From Microcaldota archaeon (GTDB taxonomy: Archaea; Micrarchaeota; Micrarchaeia; Anstonellales; JAHKLY01): a DNA stretch of 64,000 bases. This document shows, one piece after another, positions 33,544-42,420 of this stretch. The position numbers and the translations under genes were made by a program. The stretch lies in contig JAHKLY010000001.1 of assembly GCA_020854825.1 (NCBI GenBank), forward strand, positions 62,001 to 126,000, read 5' to 3'. Each line of letters opens with the position of its first letter. The first letter of the stretch is position 1. Under the pieces are notes generated by a model. It saw only the letters and a program-made list of their open reading frames with translations, had not been told where the DNA came from and did not search any database.

Positions 33544-34764
33544 ATGCCTTCATTTTCAGATATACTAGCAAAAGAAAGTATTTTTGTTGATAGAAACGTA
33601 CTTTCCCCACATTATATTCCAGAAATACTTCTATTTAGGGAGGAACAAATAGAAAAGATAATGAAAGTACTTTCTCCTGCATTTAAAAATGAACGACCCC
33701 ATAACCTATTTATTTATGGTAAAACAGGCACAGGGAAGACTGCTTCTGTCAAGAACATAATGAAAAAATTTAATGATATGGAAAGAAAAGAAGCAGTAAT
33801 GACATACGTTAATTGTAAAGTGTATAACACTAGATATAGGATAATACAAAAAATAGCAAAAACATATATTTCTGAATTAGATAAAAGTGGATTTGGTTTG
33901 ACTTATATTTATGAAAAATTAGTTTCCTGGATAATAGAAAATAAAATAAGATTGATAATTGTTTTAGATGAAGTAGATATGATTAAAGAATTAGATGATT
34001 TAATATATACATTAACTAGAATGAATGATGAATTATCTGAAGGGAGTGTCTCTTTGTTAGGAATATCAAATAAATTTAATTTTAAAGATGAATTAGATGC
34101 TAGAAGTAAAAGTAGTTTATATGAAACAGAAATGGTTTTTACTTCTTATTCTGCAATAGAATTACAGGAAATATTAAAATATAGATCAAATCTTGGATTT
34201 AAAAAAGGAATAGTTGATGAATCAGCAATAAACTTGACTGCTGCTATAACTGCCTCAGAAAATGGAGATGCACGATATGCATTAAGATTATTATTAAAAG
34301 CAGGAGAAATTGCTGAAGATAAAAATCGTGAAAAAATAACAGACTCTGAAGTAGAAGAAGCAAGAAGGAACGTAGATGAAGATTTAGCCGCAGAAGCAAT
34401 AATCACTCTACCAGACCATCAACAATTAGTTTTATTATCTGTTGCAGATTTAGACTTAAAAGGAAGTAGATATGAAAAATTAAATGAAGAAGAGTCTGGG
34501 TTTTTATTTTCTGGTGAAGTTTACGAGGAATATAGAAGAAATTGTAAAAAACATAAGAAAAAACCAAGAACTGCTAGATGGTTCCAAGAGTATTTAAACG
34601 ATTTGGAAATGCTTGGATTGATAACAATGGTAGAAAGTGGAAAAGGAATTAGGGGACATACTAGATTAATACGTATTGGCTATTCAGCTGAAAGTTTAAA
34701 AAATATTATAGAACGTAATTTTAGAAGAGGGAGTATACCTACAGATTCTGGTGAGGTATTATGA
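33544..34764 (+). CDS. orc1: Orc1/Cdc6 replication initiator
   Basis: The 406-residue AAA+ protein binds replication origins and helps load MCM. It has the Walker A motif I-Y-G-K-T-G-T-G-K-T near residue 58, Walker B L-I-I-V-L-D-E-V-D near residue 138, a sensor region around G-I-S-N-K-F-N and sensor 2 in G-D-A-R-Y-A-L-R near residue 240. The C-terminal 120 residues are the winged-helix DNA-binding domain. Origins often lie close to this gene in archaea, but the gap to sepF is only 87 bases and I see no origin-box repeats in it. Its end overlaps the next start (ATGA). Confidence 0.95.
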   Translation: MPSFSDILAKESIFVDRNVLSPHYIPEILLFREEQIEKIMKVLSPAFKNERPHNLFIYGKTGTGKTASVKNIMKKFNDMERKEAVMTYVNCKVYNTRYRIIQKIAKTYISELDKSGFGLTYIYEKLVSWIIENKIRLIIVLDEVDMIKELDDLIYTLTRMNDELSEGSVSLLGISNKFNFKDELDARSKSSLYETEMVFTSYSAIELQEILKYRSNLGFKKGIVDESAINLTAAITASENGDARYALRLLLKAGEIAEDKNREKITDSEVEEARRNVDEDLAAEAIITLPDHQQLVLLSVADLDLKGSRYEKLNEEESGFLFSGEVYEEYRRNCKKHKKKPRTARWFQEYLNDLEMLGLITMVESGKGIRGHTRLIRIGYSAESLKNIIERNFRRGSIPTDSGEVL

Positions 34765-35282
34765 AAAAAATAATCTTTTTATTTATATTCATATTTTTAT
34801 CTGGGTGCTTATCAGTAAAACAAGAAAACTGTGGTGTTATGCTGGATGGAGAAGTGAAAGACGAATGTTTTACTATGTTAATTGTTCAGGATTATTTAGA
34901 AACAAAAGATTTAGGGATAGGAATAAAATGTAAAGAGAGTATAACATTAGATTCTTCTTCTATTCTATGTTATAAATCACTTGCAATCACTGCTGCATAT
35001 AATAAAGATAACTTTCATGCAGTTAGTTTTTGTGAAGAAACCTTTAACATTAATGCAAAAGATAAATATGGGAATATGATAGACTGCTTAACTGAAGTTG
35101 CAATAATTCTTGGAGATCCAGTAATATGTGAATATGCTCAATTTAGGTATGATGAAACTAAATCTTTTTGGAATAGTATTTTAGCACCTCCAGATAGAGG
35201 AAACATTAAATTAGATATTTGTCAAAAACGAGCTGAATTATCCAAAAAAAGAAGTGAAAGAATAGAGGATGGATTCTATTAA
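34761..35282 (+). CDS. Small lipoprotein
   Basis: The 173-residue protein begins with a signal peptide and lipobox L-S-G-C (C16). The mature part has about ten cysteines and an alternation of short helices (C-Y-K-S-L-A-I-T-A-A-Y, F-C-E-E-T-F) that resembles small helical repeats. No family is recognised. It is translationally coupled to orc1 but is unlikely to share a function. Confidence 0.6.
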   Translation: MKKIIFLFIFIFLSGCLSVKQENCGVMLDGEVKDECFTMLIVQDYLETKDLGIGIKCKESITLDSSSILCYKSLAITAAYNKDNFHAVSFCEETFNINAKDKYGNMIDCLTEVAIILGDPVICEYAQFRYDETKSFWNSILAPPDRGNIKLDICQKRAELSKKRSERIEDGFY

Positions 35283-35830
35283 TTTTTATTTGATAACCCT
35301 TTTTTACCTATTAATAACCCAATGAAACACAATATAGGTAAAATTATATGAAATACTACTACCTCAGTTGTGATTTCAGGCATAATATTACTTCCTATAA
35401 AAGAAGGAATAAAGGGAGATACAATTAATCCTATCACTATTAATAATCCTAGTATAAATGCAATTGAAGACGAAAGGTATATCAATAATATTTCAATAAA
35501 TATTAAAACTGCTTTACCTATTAAAACCATAAAATCCTTTGCTTCAAGAGAGTATAAATCTGTAAATGCTTCTGGTAGTATTGGCAGGCTTAAAAATATC
35601 ATATAAAAAAATATTAACGCAAAACAAGCAATAGATACTAATAACGAAAAGTTTAATGATTTATATGGATTATATTTAGATTTGTCAATTTGTTTTTTTG
35701 CTACCTTTTCTAAGCATTTAAAACACACTCTTTTTTCTCCTAAACTTTCTAAACATAAATCACAAAATGGCTTTTTACAAATAGAACATTTTCCAACAGC
35801 ATCTCGATTAGTATGGATAGTACATTTCAA
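35279..35830 (-). CDS. B-box zinc finger membrane protein
   Basis: The 183-residue protein starts with a zinc-binding region: C-T-I-H, C-S-I-C, F-C-D-L-C, then C-F-K-C, in the B-box order seen in several prokaryotic membrane proteins. Three or four hydrophobic segments follow from residue 60 to 175. The zinc finger would face the cytoplasm. It directly follows the DUF1805 gene and ends convergently with the lipoprotein gene. Function unknown. Confidence 0.7.
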   Translation of the reverse strand: MKCTIHTNRDAVGKCSICKKPFCDLCLESLGEKRVCFKCLEKVAKKQIDKSKYNPYKSLNFSLLVSIACFALIFFYMIFLSLPILPEAFTDLYSLEAKDFMVLIGKAVLIFIEILLIYLSSSIAFILGLLIVIGLIVSPFIPSFIGSNIMPEITTEVVVFHIILPILCFIGLLIGKKGLSNKN

Positions 35831-36148
35831 TTAATCTCCTCCCATTATCTCAAGTGCTTTTTTTATACTCATTCCTGGACGTATACCTAAATCTTCTGCC
35901 CAACTAGTTGCGTGTTTTACTTTTGCTTTTTCAAAATCTTCAAATGATTTAACATTTGTAACAAAACATGCTATATCTCCGAGTTTTTCTGCTGCTCCAT
36001 GGTCAATGTATGTTGATGCCACATATCCATTTTCTGCTTTAATAATTAACAAAGGGACTGTTCCTAAAATTAGTCTAACTGCTTTATAATCTTTATCTCC
36101 AAATTTGACTGTTTCTTCAGTCATGTTCATTATTGAGGAATTACCCAT
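35831..36148 (-). CDS. DUF1805 protein
   Basis: The 105-residue protein matches the DUF1805 (COG3377) pattern: a beta-strand segment P-L-L-I-I-K-A-E-N-G-Y-V, then G-D-I-A-C-F-V-T-N-V-K-S-F-E-D and a final L-G-I-R-P-G-M-S-I-K-K-A-L-E. A strong AAAGGAGGT site precedes the ATG, which decides this start over two later methionines. It follows rps26e by 12 bases. Family function is not known. Confidence 0.82.
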   Translation of the reverse strand: MGNSSIMNMTEETVKFGDKDYKAVRLILGTVPLLIIKAENGYVASTYIDHGAAEKLGDIACFVTNVKSFEDFEKAKVKHATSWAEDLGIRPGMSIKKALEIMGGD

Positions 36149-36160
36149 CTAATACCTCCT

Positions 36161-36430
36161 TTATTCCTGTTCTCTTTTTGCAGCAGCTGCTTTCTTCTTT
36201 TTCTCAAAAATCTTTCTGTGTTTTGCACAACTTATACAATAAGTTAATTTTTTTGTGTACATTGCTGTATCTCTATATGGATTATCATATTCTGGATCTT
36301 TATCAGATTCTCTTAAATCTGTTGAAAAGAAGTCTCTTTTTTCAAAATAAACTGCTTTGTTTCTTGGTACTTTCGCACCACAAGCACTACAAGTTTCAAG
36401 TTTTTCTTTTCCTCTTCCTTTTCGCCCCAT
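36161..36430 (-). CDS. rps26e: Ribosomal protein S26e
   Basis: The 89-residue small-subunit protein has G-R-K-G-R-G-K-E, the zinc-binding C-S-A-C-G and C-I-S-C-A-K-H pairs and the basic, Ala-rich tail of S26e. S26e occurs in crenarchaea and other TACK lineages but is missing from most classical euryarchaea, so its presence is a useful lineage clue. The ATG has a GGAGTGAT site; it lies inside the end of the phosphoesterase gene, overlapping by 35 bases. Confidence 0.92.
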   Translation of the reverse strand: MGRKGRGKEKLETCSACGAKVPRNKAVYFEKRDFFSTDLRESDKDPEYDNPYRDTAMYTKKLTYCISCAKHRKIFEKKKKAAAAKREQE

Positions 36431-37181
36431 ATCTATCACTCCATTCTTCTAGCTGCCCAAGGCAAATGCCTTTTAATGTATATATTAATATACTATTCAT
36501 TTTAAATACTTTATTCCTAAAAATGGGTCCAAAACCAATTTTTTGTTCATTAATCGCTCTTCCAGATAAAACTGGATTAAATGTTGGAACAATAATTAAT
36601 TTACAATTTTTATTAATTTTTGTATATTTTTGTTTTGCTTTTTGTTCATCTATATTTGCAGTTAAAAAAACTTTTTCGTAATATATTTTACCTTTTTCAT
36701 CTTCTATAGATATGTGCGCATGTTCATGTGCTAAAATTAAATAATCACATGATAATAATTCCCCATCTGGCCAAGCATGCCCATGTGCTAAACCTATTTT
36801 AATTTTATTTTTACAAACATGAACTATTCCTTTACAGGGGTGAATTTTTATTTTTGGTATTGATTCTAAATTTGCGTCGTGATTTCCTTTTATAACTGCT
36901 ACAGTTATAACTTCGGAAAGTTTTGTAAAAAATAAAAATAGTTCGGGAGTTAATTCATATAAATCTTCTTTAACATCTCCTAATAAATAAATCTTTTTAA
37001 TTTTGTGAATAGAAATAATTTCTAAAATATCATCTAACATTATTTGTGTGAGATTAATTATTTCTTCTCCTTGAGGGATAAGTTTTTTTTCAGCGCTTAT
37101 ATGTATATCTGCGATTACTAAAATATCTTCATCAATAATAAGCGCAGGTTTGTCATATAAAAATTTTATTTCTTTTTCCAT
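36396..37181 (-). CDS. Metallophosphoesterase (COG1407-like)
   Basis: The 261-residue protein has all calcineurin-like metal-binding motifs: I-A-D-I-H near residue 23, L-L-G-D-V-K near residue 68, K-G-N-H-D near residue 98, A-H-G-H-A-W near residue 133 and A-H-E-H near residue 150. Order and length match the archaeal ICC-like phosphoesterase family. The natural substrate is unknown. The C-terminal basic tail (K-R-K-R-K-R-K) overlaps the start of rps26e. Confidence 0.85.
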   Translation of the reverse strand: MEKEIKFLYDKPALIIDEDILVIADIHISAEKKLIPQGEEIINLTQIMLDDILEIISIHKIKKIYLLGDVKEDLYELTPELFLFFTKLSEVITVAVIKGNHDANLESIPKIKIHPCKGIVHVCKNKIKIGLAHGHAWPDGELLSCDYLILAHEHAHISIEDEKGKIYYEKVFLTANIDEQKAKQKYTKINKNCKLIIVPTFNPVLSGRAINEQKIGFGPIFRNKVFKMNSILIYTLKGICLGQLEEWSDRYGAKRKRKRKT

Positions 37182-37223
37182 AAAAGGATTTGATTAAAAA
37201 TAAATAAAAATTAAAGTGAGTAT

Positions 37224-37415
37224 TTATCTTTTAACTCTTACTGCATAATTGCCTTGTAATCTAGCACCAATTTTTTGTGCGATCTCAGAATTTATGTCCA
37301 AAACATAAATCTGCCCATTGAATTTTTCTGTAAATTCTTTTTCTCCACAAGCGGGACATTCTTTTAAATTCTCAACAATATACTTACAATTCTTACATGC
37401 TTTTGTTCCTGCCAT
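37224..37415 (-). CDS. spt4: Transcription elongation factor Spt4 (RpoE'')
   Basis: The 63-residue zinc ribbon has C-K-N-C near residue 7 and C-P-A-C-G near residue 19, then I-Y-V-L-D and the basic G-N-Y-A-V-R-V-K end of archaeal Spt4, the partner of Spt5 on elongating RNA polymerase. It follows rpoE by 8 bases, the standard archaeal arrangement. Confidence 0.93.
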   Translation of the reverse strand: MAGTKACKNCKYIVENLKECPACGEKEFTEKFNGQIYVLDINSEIAQKIGARLQGNYAVRVKR

Positions 37416-37423
37416 TCAACCAC

Positions 37424-38020
37424 CTATTTTTTTTTCTCAACTTTTTTTGGCTTAGGTTTTTTATCTTCAGATTCCTTCTTCTTTTCTTCTTTATTTACCC
37501 ATTCTTCTTTTCCTAATCCTTCTGGCCTCATAGTTAATCCTACTTTAATATCATGAATATTACTCTTTAAACTAACTGTAGATATTTTTGCCATAACAGA
37601 ATCTCCCTTTTTTAATGATTTCTTAGATTCTTTCCCCGCAAAAGAAGAGGTTTTTCTATTATAAGTTAAAAAATCATTTGTTATTTGAGATAAATGGACA
37701 AGTCCTTCAATTGGACCTAAATTCAAAAATGCTCCAAATTCTACTATTTCAGTTACATTTGCTTCAATGACTTCGTTTATTTCTGGTAAATAACTTAAAA
37801 CTTCAAATTCAATTAAAAAATAAGCTCCTCCATCTCCTGGGATTACTGTTCCTTCAGATAAAACTTTCACTTCTTGAATATCTAATAATATTCCTACTTC
37901 CCTATCTACTTTTCTTTCATATTTTTCAATTAATAACTCTACTATTGCTTCTTCTAATTTCATTGAAAAATATTTTGGGGGAACGCGTATTTTATCTTCT
38001 ATTTTAAATAATTTATACAT
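37424..38020 (-). CDS. rpoE: DNA-directed RNA polymerase subunit E (Rpb7)
   Basis: RpoE forms the polymerase stalk with RpoF. The 198-residue protein has the Rpb7-N domain (M-Y-K-L-F-K-I-E-D-K-I-R-V-P-P near the start, and G-T-V-I-P-G-D-G-G near residue 57) and an S1-type RNA-binding domain from residue 82 (E-F-G-A-F-L-N-L-G-P-I-E-G-L-V-H-L-S-Q). The Lys/Glu-rich C-terminal tail of about 30 residues is longer than usual, like that of RpoF. Confidence 0.95.
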   Translation of the reverse strand: MYKLFKIEDKIRVPPKYFSMKLEEAIVELLIEKYERKVDREVGILLDIQEVKVLSEGTVIPGDGGAYFLIEFEVLSYLPEINEVIEANVTEIVEFGAFLNLGPIEGLVHLSQITNDFLTYNRKTSSFAGKESKKSLKKGDSVMAKISTVSLKSNIHDIKVGLTMRPEGLGKEEWVNKEEKKKESEDKKPKPKKVEKKK

Positions 38021-38120
38021 AATTTCACCTATTGCCCATTAATATTAAGTTGTTCTACTAACTTTAATGTGGTGAAGTATTTAAATATGTTTTTATTACC
38101 CTATTTTTCAGTATTTTTAC

Positions 38121-38498
38121 CTAAATAAAATTAATTCTTTTATTTGCCCTTAAAGAAATAACCTTTGCTCCTGCTTTTTTAGCTTTTTTTCTTAAATCTG
38201 CGTCGTTTGTACAAACGATCAAATTATTATTTTTAGCAAAAACTGCAATAAACTCATCTGGATGCTGTATATTTTCTATTAATCTAATTTCCCCTTCGTT
38301 TATTTTTGTATTTAATACTTTTAAACCGAATCTAGCATCCGTATCTCTTTTAGATAATGTTTGTAATTCAGTTAAAATTTTTGAAGTTACCACTAATTTA
38401 TGCTCCTCCATTACTAGATCACATATCTCTTTGAAAATATCAATTTTCTTACTAGACATTAAAAAAAAGAAATTTGTATCTATGATTATTATTTTCAT
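38121..38498 (-). CDS. PIN domain protein (Fcf1-like, COG1412)
   Basis: The 125-residue protein has the acidic residues of a PIN nuclease: I-I-D-T-N near residue 6, an E in L-T-E-L-Q near residue 44, and C-T-N-D-A-D-L near residue 97. The order and its position upstream of rpoE match the archaeal Fcf1-like family, thought to act in rRNA processing. No antitoxin-like gene is adjacent, so a VapC toxin is less likely. Confidence 0.85.
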   Translation of the reverse strand: MKIIIIDTNFFFLMSSKKIDIFKEICDLVMEEHKLVVTSKILTELQTLSKRDTDARFGLKVLNTKINEGEIRLIENIQHPDEFIAVFAKNNNLIVCTNDADLRKKAKKAGAKVISLRANKRINFI

Positions 38499-38509
38499 AC
38501 TATTTCACC

Positions 38510-39811
38510 TCAAAAAAATTGAGTTAATTGGTTGTTTGTATTATCCTCAATTAATACAATCTCTTTAGTTGGTTGTTTTTTCTTTATTTTTATTGACTGG
38601 TCTTCACTTTGTGTTTCTTCTTTCATTATTTTTTTGATTTGTGCTTCACTTACACCTAAAATATATGCTGCGTCTGAAATATCTAATCTATAAAATTTAA
38701 TCCCCTCTCTCATATTCTTTTTCAAAATGGATGCAATTATTTCAAAAGAATCTTCTATTTTTCTTGTAGATCCTTTAAGATATTTTTTGAGTTTTAAGGA
38801 AATTTGTTTATTTGTTGCTCTTTTTGTTTTTGAAGATCCCATTTTTTGAATATAACTTGGGAATGCATAACCAGTAAATTTTTTGTATTTTTCTTTTTTA
38901 GATAATGCCACTCCTGCAGTCATAAGATCAGTTGAATATCTTAAAAAACCCCAGTATTGCCTTTTAAGTATTCTACCATCAAAAATATCTGCTCTTGATA
39001 AATTATTATATGCTTTTGCAATATCTTGTGCTTTTTCATATTCTCTGGGAATATTTTCATCTATCCACAATTTAAACATTTCATGATCTAAGTCAACTGT
39101 GAATGAGACATTCCTTGCTTCTGTAAAATTAGTTGTTTTTAAAACAATCCTTAAAGCATCAAAAACATTAATCTGTTTATCCCTAAAAACACTTATATTC
39201 CTTGCTTGTAAATCATTGAGTGAAGCCCTAACATCTCCTGAATTTATCGAAACAATCTCTTCTATTATTTCCCTTGAAATATTAATATTTTCTTTTTCAG
39301 CAATAGAGATAAGATACTTCTGTATGGATGAATTGTTAACTTTTTTAAATTGAATTTTTCCACATAAGGAACGTAGTGACGCTATTTTTTTATCCCAAAG
39401 ATCATCTGCAGTTAGAATAATCGGTTGTTTTGAAGTTTTGAGAAAACTAGAAATTACGGGTGTTCCTCCCCTATCTTTAGTTGATGACATTTTATCCACA
39501 TCATCAATCAAAATCAGCCTAGTTTTTCCGAATAAACTCATTGTTTCTGCAGCTACGCCTACTGTCTTTTCAGTATTTATTTTATTTCTTATATCGCTTG
39601 CATTTAGTTCTAATAATTCCCAGTCAAATTGATGTTTTAAAGCATATGCAACAGATGTTTTTCCGACTCCAGTTGGACCATATATTAATAAAGGTTTTTC
39701 AACTTTTCCTCTTTGCCAATCTAAAGCCCACATAATAATTTTCTTTATCTCTTTATCATTACCTATAATCTGCGTCAAAGATTTTGGCTTGTATTTTTCA
39801 GTAAGTAGCAC
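38510..39811 (-). CDS. rfcL: Replication factor C large subunit
   Basis: The clamp loader large subunit (433 residues) loads PCNA. It has E-K-Y-K-P-K-S-L at the start, Walker A Y-G-P-T-G-V-G-K-T near residue 42, Walker B L-I-L-I-D-D-V-D near residue 100, and a family C-terminal domain. The last residues, N-N-Q-L-T-Q-F-F, resemble a PIP box. I start at the GTG that yields M-L-L-T-E-K-Y-K-P because a TTTAAG box lies about 25 bases upstream; an in-frame TTG further upstream adds seven unlike residues. No intein. Confidence 0.93.
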   Translation of the reverse strand: MLLTEKYKPKSLTQIIGNDKEIKKIIMWALDWQRGKVEKPLLIYGPTGVGKTSVAYALKHQFDWELLELNASDIRNKINTEKTVGVAAETMSLFGKTRLILIDDVDKMSSTKDRGGTPVISSFLKTSKQPIILTADDLWDKKIASLRSLCGKIQFKKVNNSSIQKYLISIAEKENINISREIIEEIVSINSGDVRASLNDLQARNISVFRDKQINVFDALRIVLKTTNFTEARNVSFTVDLDHEMFKLWIDENIPREYEKAQDIAKAYNNLSRADIFDGRILKRQYWGFLRYSTDLMTAGVALSKKEKYKKFTGYAFPSYIQKMGSSKTKRATNKQISLKLKKYLKGSTRKIEDSFEIIASILKKNMREGIKFYRLDISDAAYILGVSEAQIKKIMKEETQSEDQSIKIKKKQPTKEIVLIEDNTNNQLTQFF

Positions 39812-39862
39812 AGATATATTAGAAAAACACAACTTAAAAACCTAACTGAATAATATATAAAC

Positions 39863-41026
39863 ATGGTACTAATCGGATTATGTGGAAAACCAAATTGTGG
39901 AAAATCCACTCTGTTTTCTGCAATAACAATGGCAAATGCTGAAATAGCTGATTATCCTTTCACTACAATAGACCCAAATAAAGGAATTGCATATATTAAA
40001 GTTAATTGCCCTTGTACTGAATTTAATATAACCTGTAATCCTCAAAATAGTAAATGTGTTGATGGCTATAGGTTTGTACCTATAAATATCATTGATGTTG
40101 CGGGTTTAGTGCCAGATGCACATAAAGGTAAGGGATTAGGAAATAAATTTCTTACTGATTTAGCTCAGGCAGACTGTTTAATTCAGGTTATTGACGCTAG
40201 TGGAAGAACAAATTTAGAAGGAAAATATTCTAAATCGGACCCTAAAAACGAAATTTTATTTTTAGAATTAGAATTAATATATTGGATTAAAAGTATATTA
40301 GAAAGAAATTGGAATAAAATAAAAGGTAAAAAAATAGATTCAGTTTCTGAAGTATTACAAGGTTTAAAAATAAATGAATTAGAAGTTGAACATACTGCAA
40401 GAGAATTAAACTTAAATTTAGAAAGAATTGATTGGAATGAAAAAGATATTTTTGAATTTTCAAAATTAATAAAAGAAAAAAGTAAACCTATACTCATTGC
40501 TGCAAATAAAACAGATTTAAATGAAACAGATGAAAATATTAAAAAATTAAAAATTGAATTTCCCAACAAACTAATAATTCCTGTTTGTGGGGTTGCTGAA
40601 TTAGCATTAAAAAAAGCTAATGAAAAGGGAATAATACACTATTTGCCAGGAAATAAAGAGTTTATTATACTCCAGAAAAACTTAGATAAAGAACAAGAAG
40701 AGGGATTATTAAAATTAAAACAGATAATACAAAAAAACGGAACTGGAATACAGGAATTAATGAATATCACAGTTTTAAATTTTTTGAATATGATTGTTGT
40801 GTATCCAGTTGAAGATGAAAATAAATTAACTAATAATAAAGATCAAATACTTCCTGATGCTATTTTATTAAAAAAAGGCACCACCGCTCTTGATTTGGCT
40901 TTTGCAATACATTCTGACTTTGGTAAACATTTTATTCGTGCAATTAATGTTAGAACTAAAAAAATAGTCGGAAAAGAGTATATTTTAAAACATAATGATA
41001 TAATTAAAATAATAGTAAAAACATAA
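39863..41026 (+). CDS. YchF/OLA1-like Obg GTPase with TGS domain
   Basis: The 387-residue GTPase has G1 G-K-P-N-C-G-K-S-T near residue 8, a G2-like P-F-T-T-I near residue 33, G3 D-V-A-G-L near residue 78 and N-K-T-D near residue 214, with a TGS domain at the C-terminus (L-P-D-A-I-L-L-K-K-G-T-T-A-L-D-L-A). The Cys-containing insert C-P-C-T-E-F-N-I-T-C near residue 50 is typical of the archaeal branch. A TATATAAA box lies upstream of the ATG. Members act in translation or stress; the exact role here is unknown. Confidence 0.9.
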   Translation: MVLIGLCGKPNCGKSTLFSAITMANAEIADYPFTTIDPNKGIAYIKVNCPCTEFNITCNPQNSKCVDGYRFVPINIIDVAGLVPDAHKGKGLGNKFLTDLAQADCLIQVIDASGRTNLEGKYSKSDPKNEILFLELELIYWIKSILERNWNKIKGKKIDSVSEVLQGLKINELEVEHTARELNLNLERIDWNEKDIFEFSKLIKEKSKPILIAANKTDLNETDENIKKLKIEFPNKLIIPVCGVAELALKKANEKGIIHYLPGNKEFIILQKNLDKEQEEGLLKLKQIIQKNGTGIQELMNITVLNFLNMIVVYPVEDENKLTNNKDQILPDAILLKKGTTALDLAFAIHSDFGKHFIRAINVRTKKIVGKEYILKHNDIIKIIVKT

Positions 41027-41040
41027 AGGGAGGTTAAAAC

Positions 41041-42420
41041 ATGAAAAAAATATTGTTATTAGTTTTGATGATAAGTATAGTTTTGTTTGGATGTATTGAA
41101 ACAAACGAAAATTTGAAAAAAGAAGAATTAATATTGACTTCTTTAGATAAACAATTAACATTGCCTGAAACATATCAAATATCCTATTCTGAAAAAGTAC
41201 AAGGTACAACTTTAGATATCTTTTTACTTAAAGGAGAAACTGAAGTAGTTATCACAAAATCTGAAGTTGATACAAAATGGGTATATCTAAATAAAGAAAA
41301 TACTACTTTTTGTGAACAAATGTATGATGAAGATATTTTATGTGCAGATATAATAAATGATTCACGATTTGATGCTGAAATAAACGATGCAAAAACAAAA
41401 TTTATTAATAATAAACTAACTAATGAAGCAAAAAATACATTTAATGTTTTAATAGATACAAAATCATTAGATTTCAAAGGAGATATTTTAGAAAGAAATT
41501 TTGCTGAGAGAACCTGTAATCAAATAGAATTTCAAATAAATTATCAAGACTTATCTGCTGCAAATCTAGCAAAAATAGGTATCTCTTCTTCTAATCCCTT
41601 AGTAAATAAATATAAAAACTTTACACAAACTGTATGTTATGATGATGAGTTTGGAATTCCTTTATATATAAAAATAACTTATTTTGATTCTGGAAAAGAA
41701 ACTGTATTTGAAAGAACTGCTTTAAGTTTTAGTGATAATCCCCCAGAATTAAAATTACCTGGAGAAAAAGTAAATATTAATGAATTTTACAGTTATTTTT
41801 CTGATGCAAGAAGAGAATTAAACGCACTCGTTTATTGTATAAATCAAGAAGAAAATGATGGATGTTTTAAACAAATTTCTTATGAATTAGAAAGCTCAAA
41901 AATGTGTGAATATATTAAAGAAGAAACCAAAAAATATCAATGTTTAATTATTGCTTTAAATTTTGATAAAAACCCAAACATATGTAATTTAATTAAATCA
42001 CAAGAAGACAAAGACGCCTGCTATTTTGAATTAACTAGAAATACTGGAAATAAAACATATTGTGATTATATTGTTGATAATACAATAGAAAACATGTGTT
42101 TAGACTTAAATATAAATATTCCTATTGAAATTAAAGAATGTGAACAGGATTCAGACTGTTCTATACAAGGTTGTAATACTGAAATTTGTGCACCAATAGA
42201 AAAAGAAATAACAACTAACTGCCAATGGAAAGAAATATACTCTTGTTATACTGAAAATACAACAAGTTGTCGATGTATAAATGGGAAGTGTTCTTGGGAA
42301 TTAACTAATAAATTAATTGATTGTATAAATGAATATGAAACAAAAAGAATATTAGAAGATATAAAAAATAAAAAAAATGAACAAGAAACTAACCAAACAG
42401 ATATAGAAATAGAAAAGTAG
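41041..42420 (+). CDS. Lipoprotein with C-terminal Cys cluster
   Basis: The 459-residue protein has a lipoprotein signal ending L-F-G-C (C18) and an AGGGAGGT site before the ATG. Residues 250-355 contain short helical Cys-bearing repeats (C-I-N-Q-E-E, C-E-Y-I-K-E-E-T, C-N-L-I-K). Near residue 365 begins a compact cluster, C-x5-C-S-I-Q-G-C-x4-C...C-x7-C-x7-C-R-C-x4-C, that resembles the eight-cysteine-cluster domain of archaeal and bacterial secreted proteins. The final 25 residues are charged. It ends convergently with the glycosyltransferase gene, overlapping 32 bases. Function unknown. Confidence 0.65.
   Translation: MKKILLLVLMISIVLFGCIETNENLKKEELILTSLDKQLTLPETYQISYSEKVQGTTLDIFLLKGETEVVITKSEVDTKWVYLNKENTTFCEQMYDEDILCADIINDSRFDAEINDAKTKFINNKLTNEAKNTFNVLIDTKSLDFKGDILERNFAERTCNQIEFQINYQDLSAANLAKIGISSSNPLVNKYKNFTQTVCYDDEFGIPLYIKITYFDSGKETVFERTALSFSDNPPELKLPGEKVNINEFYSYFSDARRELNALVYCINQEENDGCFKQISYELESSKMCEYIKEETKKYQCLIIALNFDKNPNICNLIKSQEDKDACYFELTRNTGNKTYCDYIVDNTIENMCLDLNINIPIEIKECEQDSDCSIQGCNTEICAPIEKEITTNCQWKEIYSCYTENTTSCRCINGKCSWELTNKLIDCINEYETKRILEDIKNKKNEQETNQTDIEIEK

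Noticed and set aside
38510-39811. Inteins in rfcL or polB
   Set aside because: Both proteins have normal length and uninterrupted motifs.
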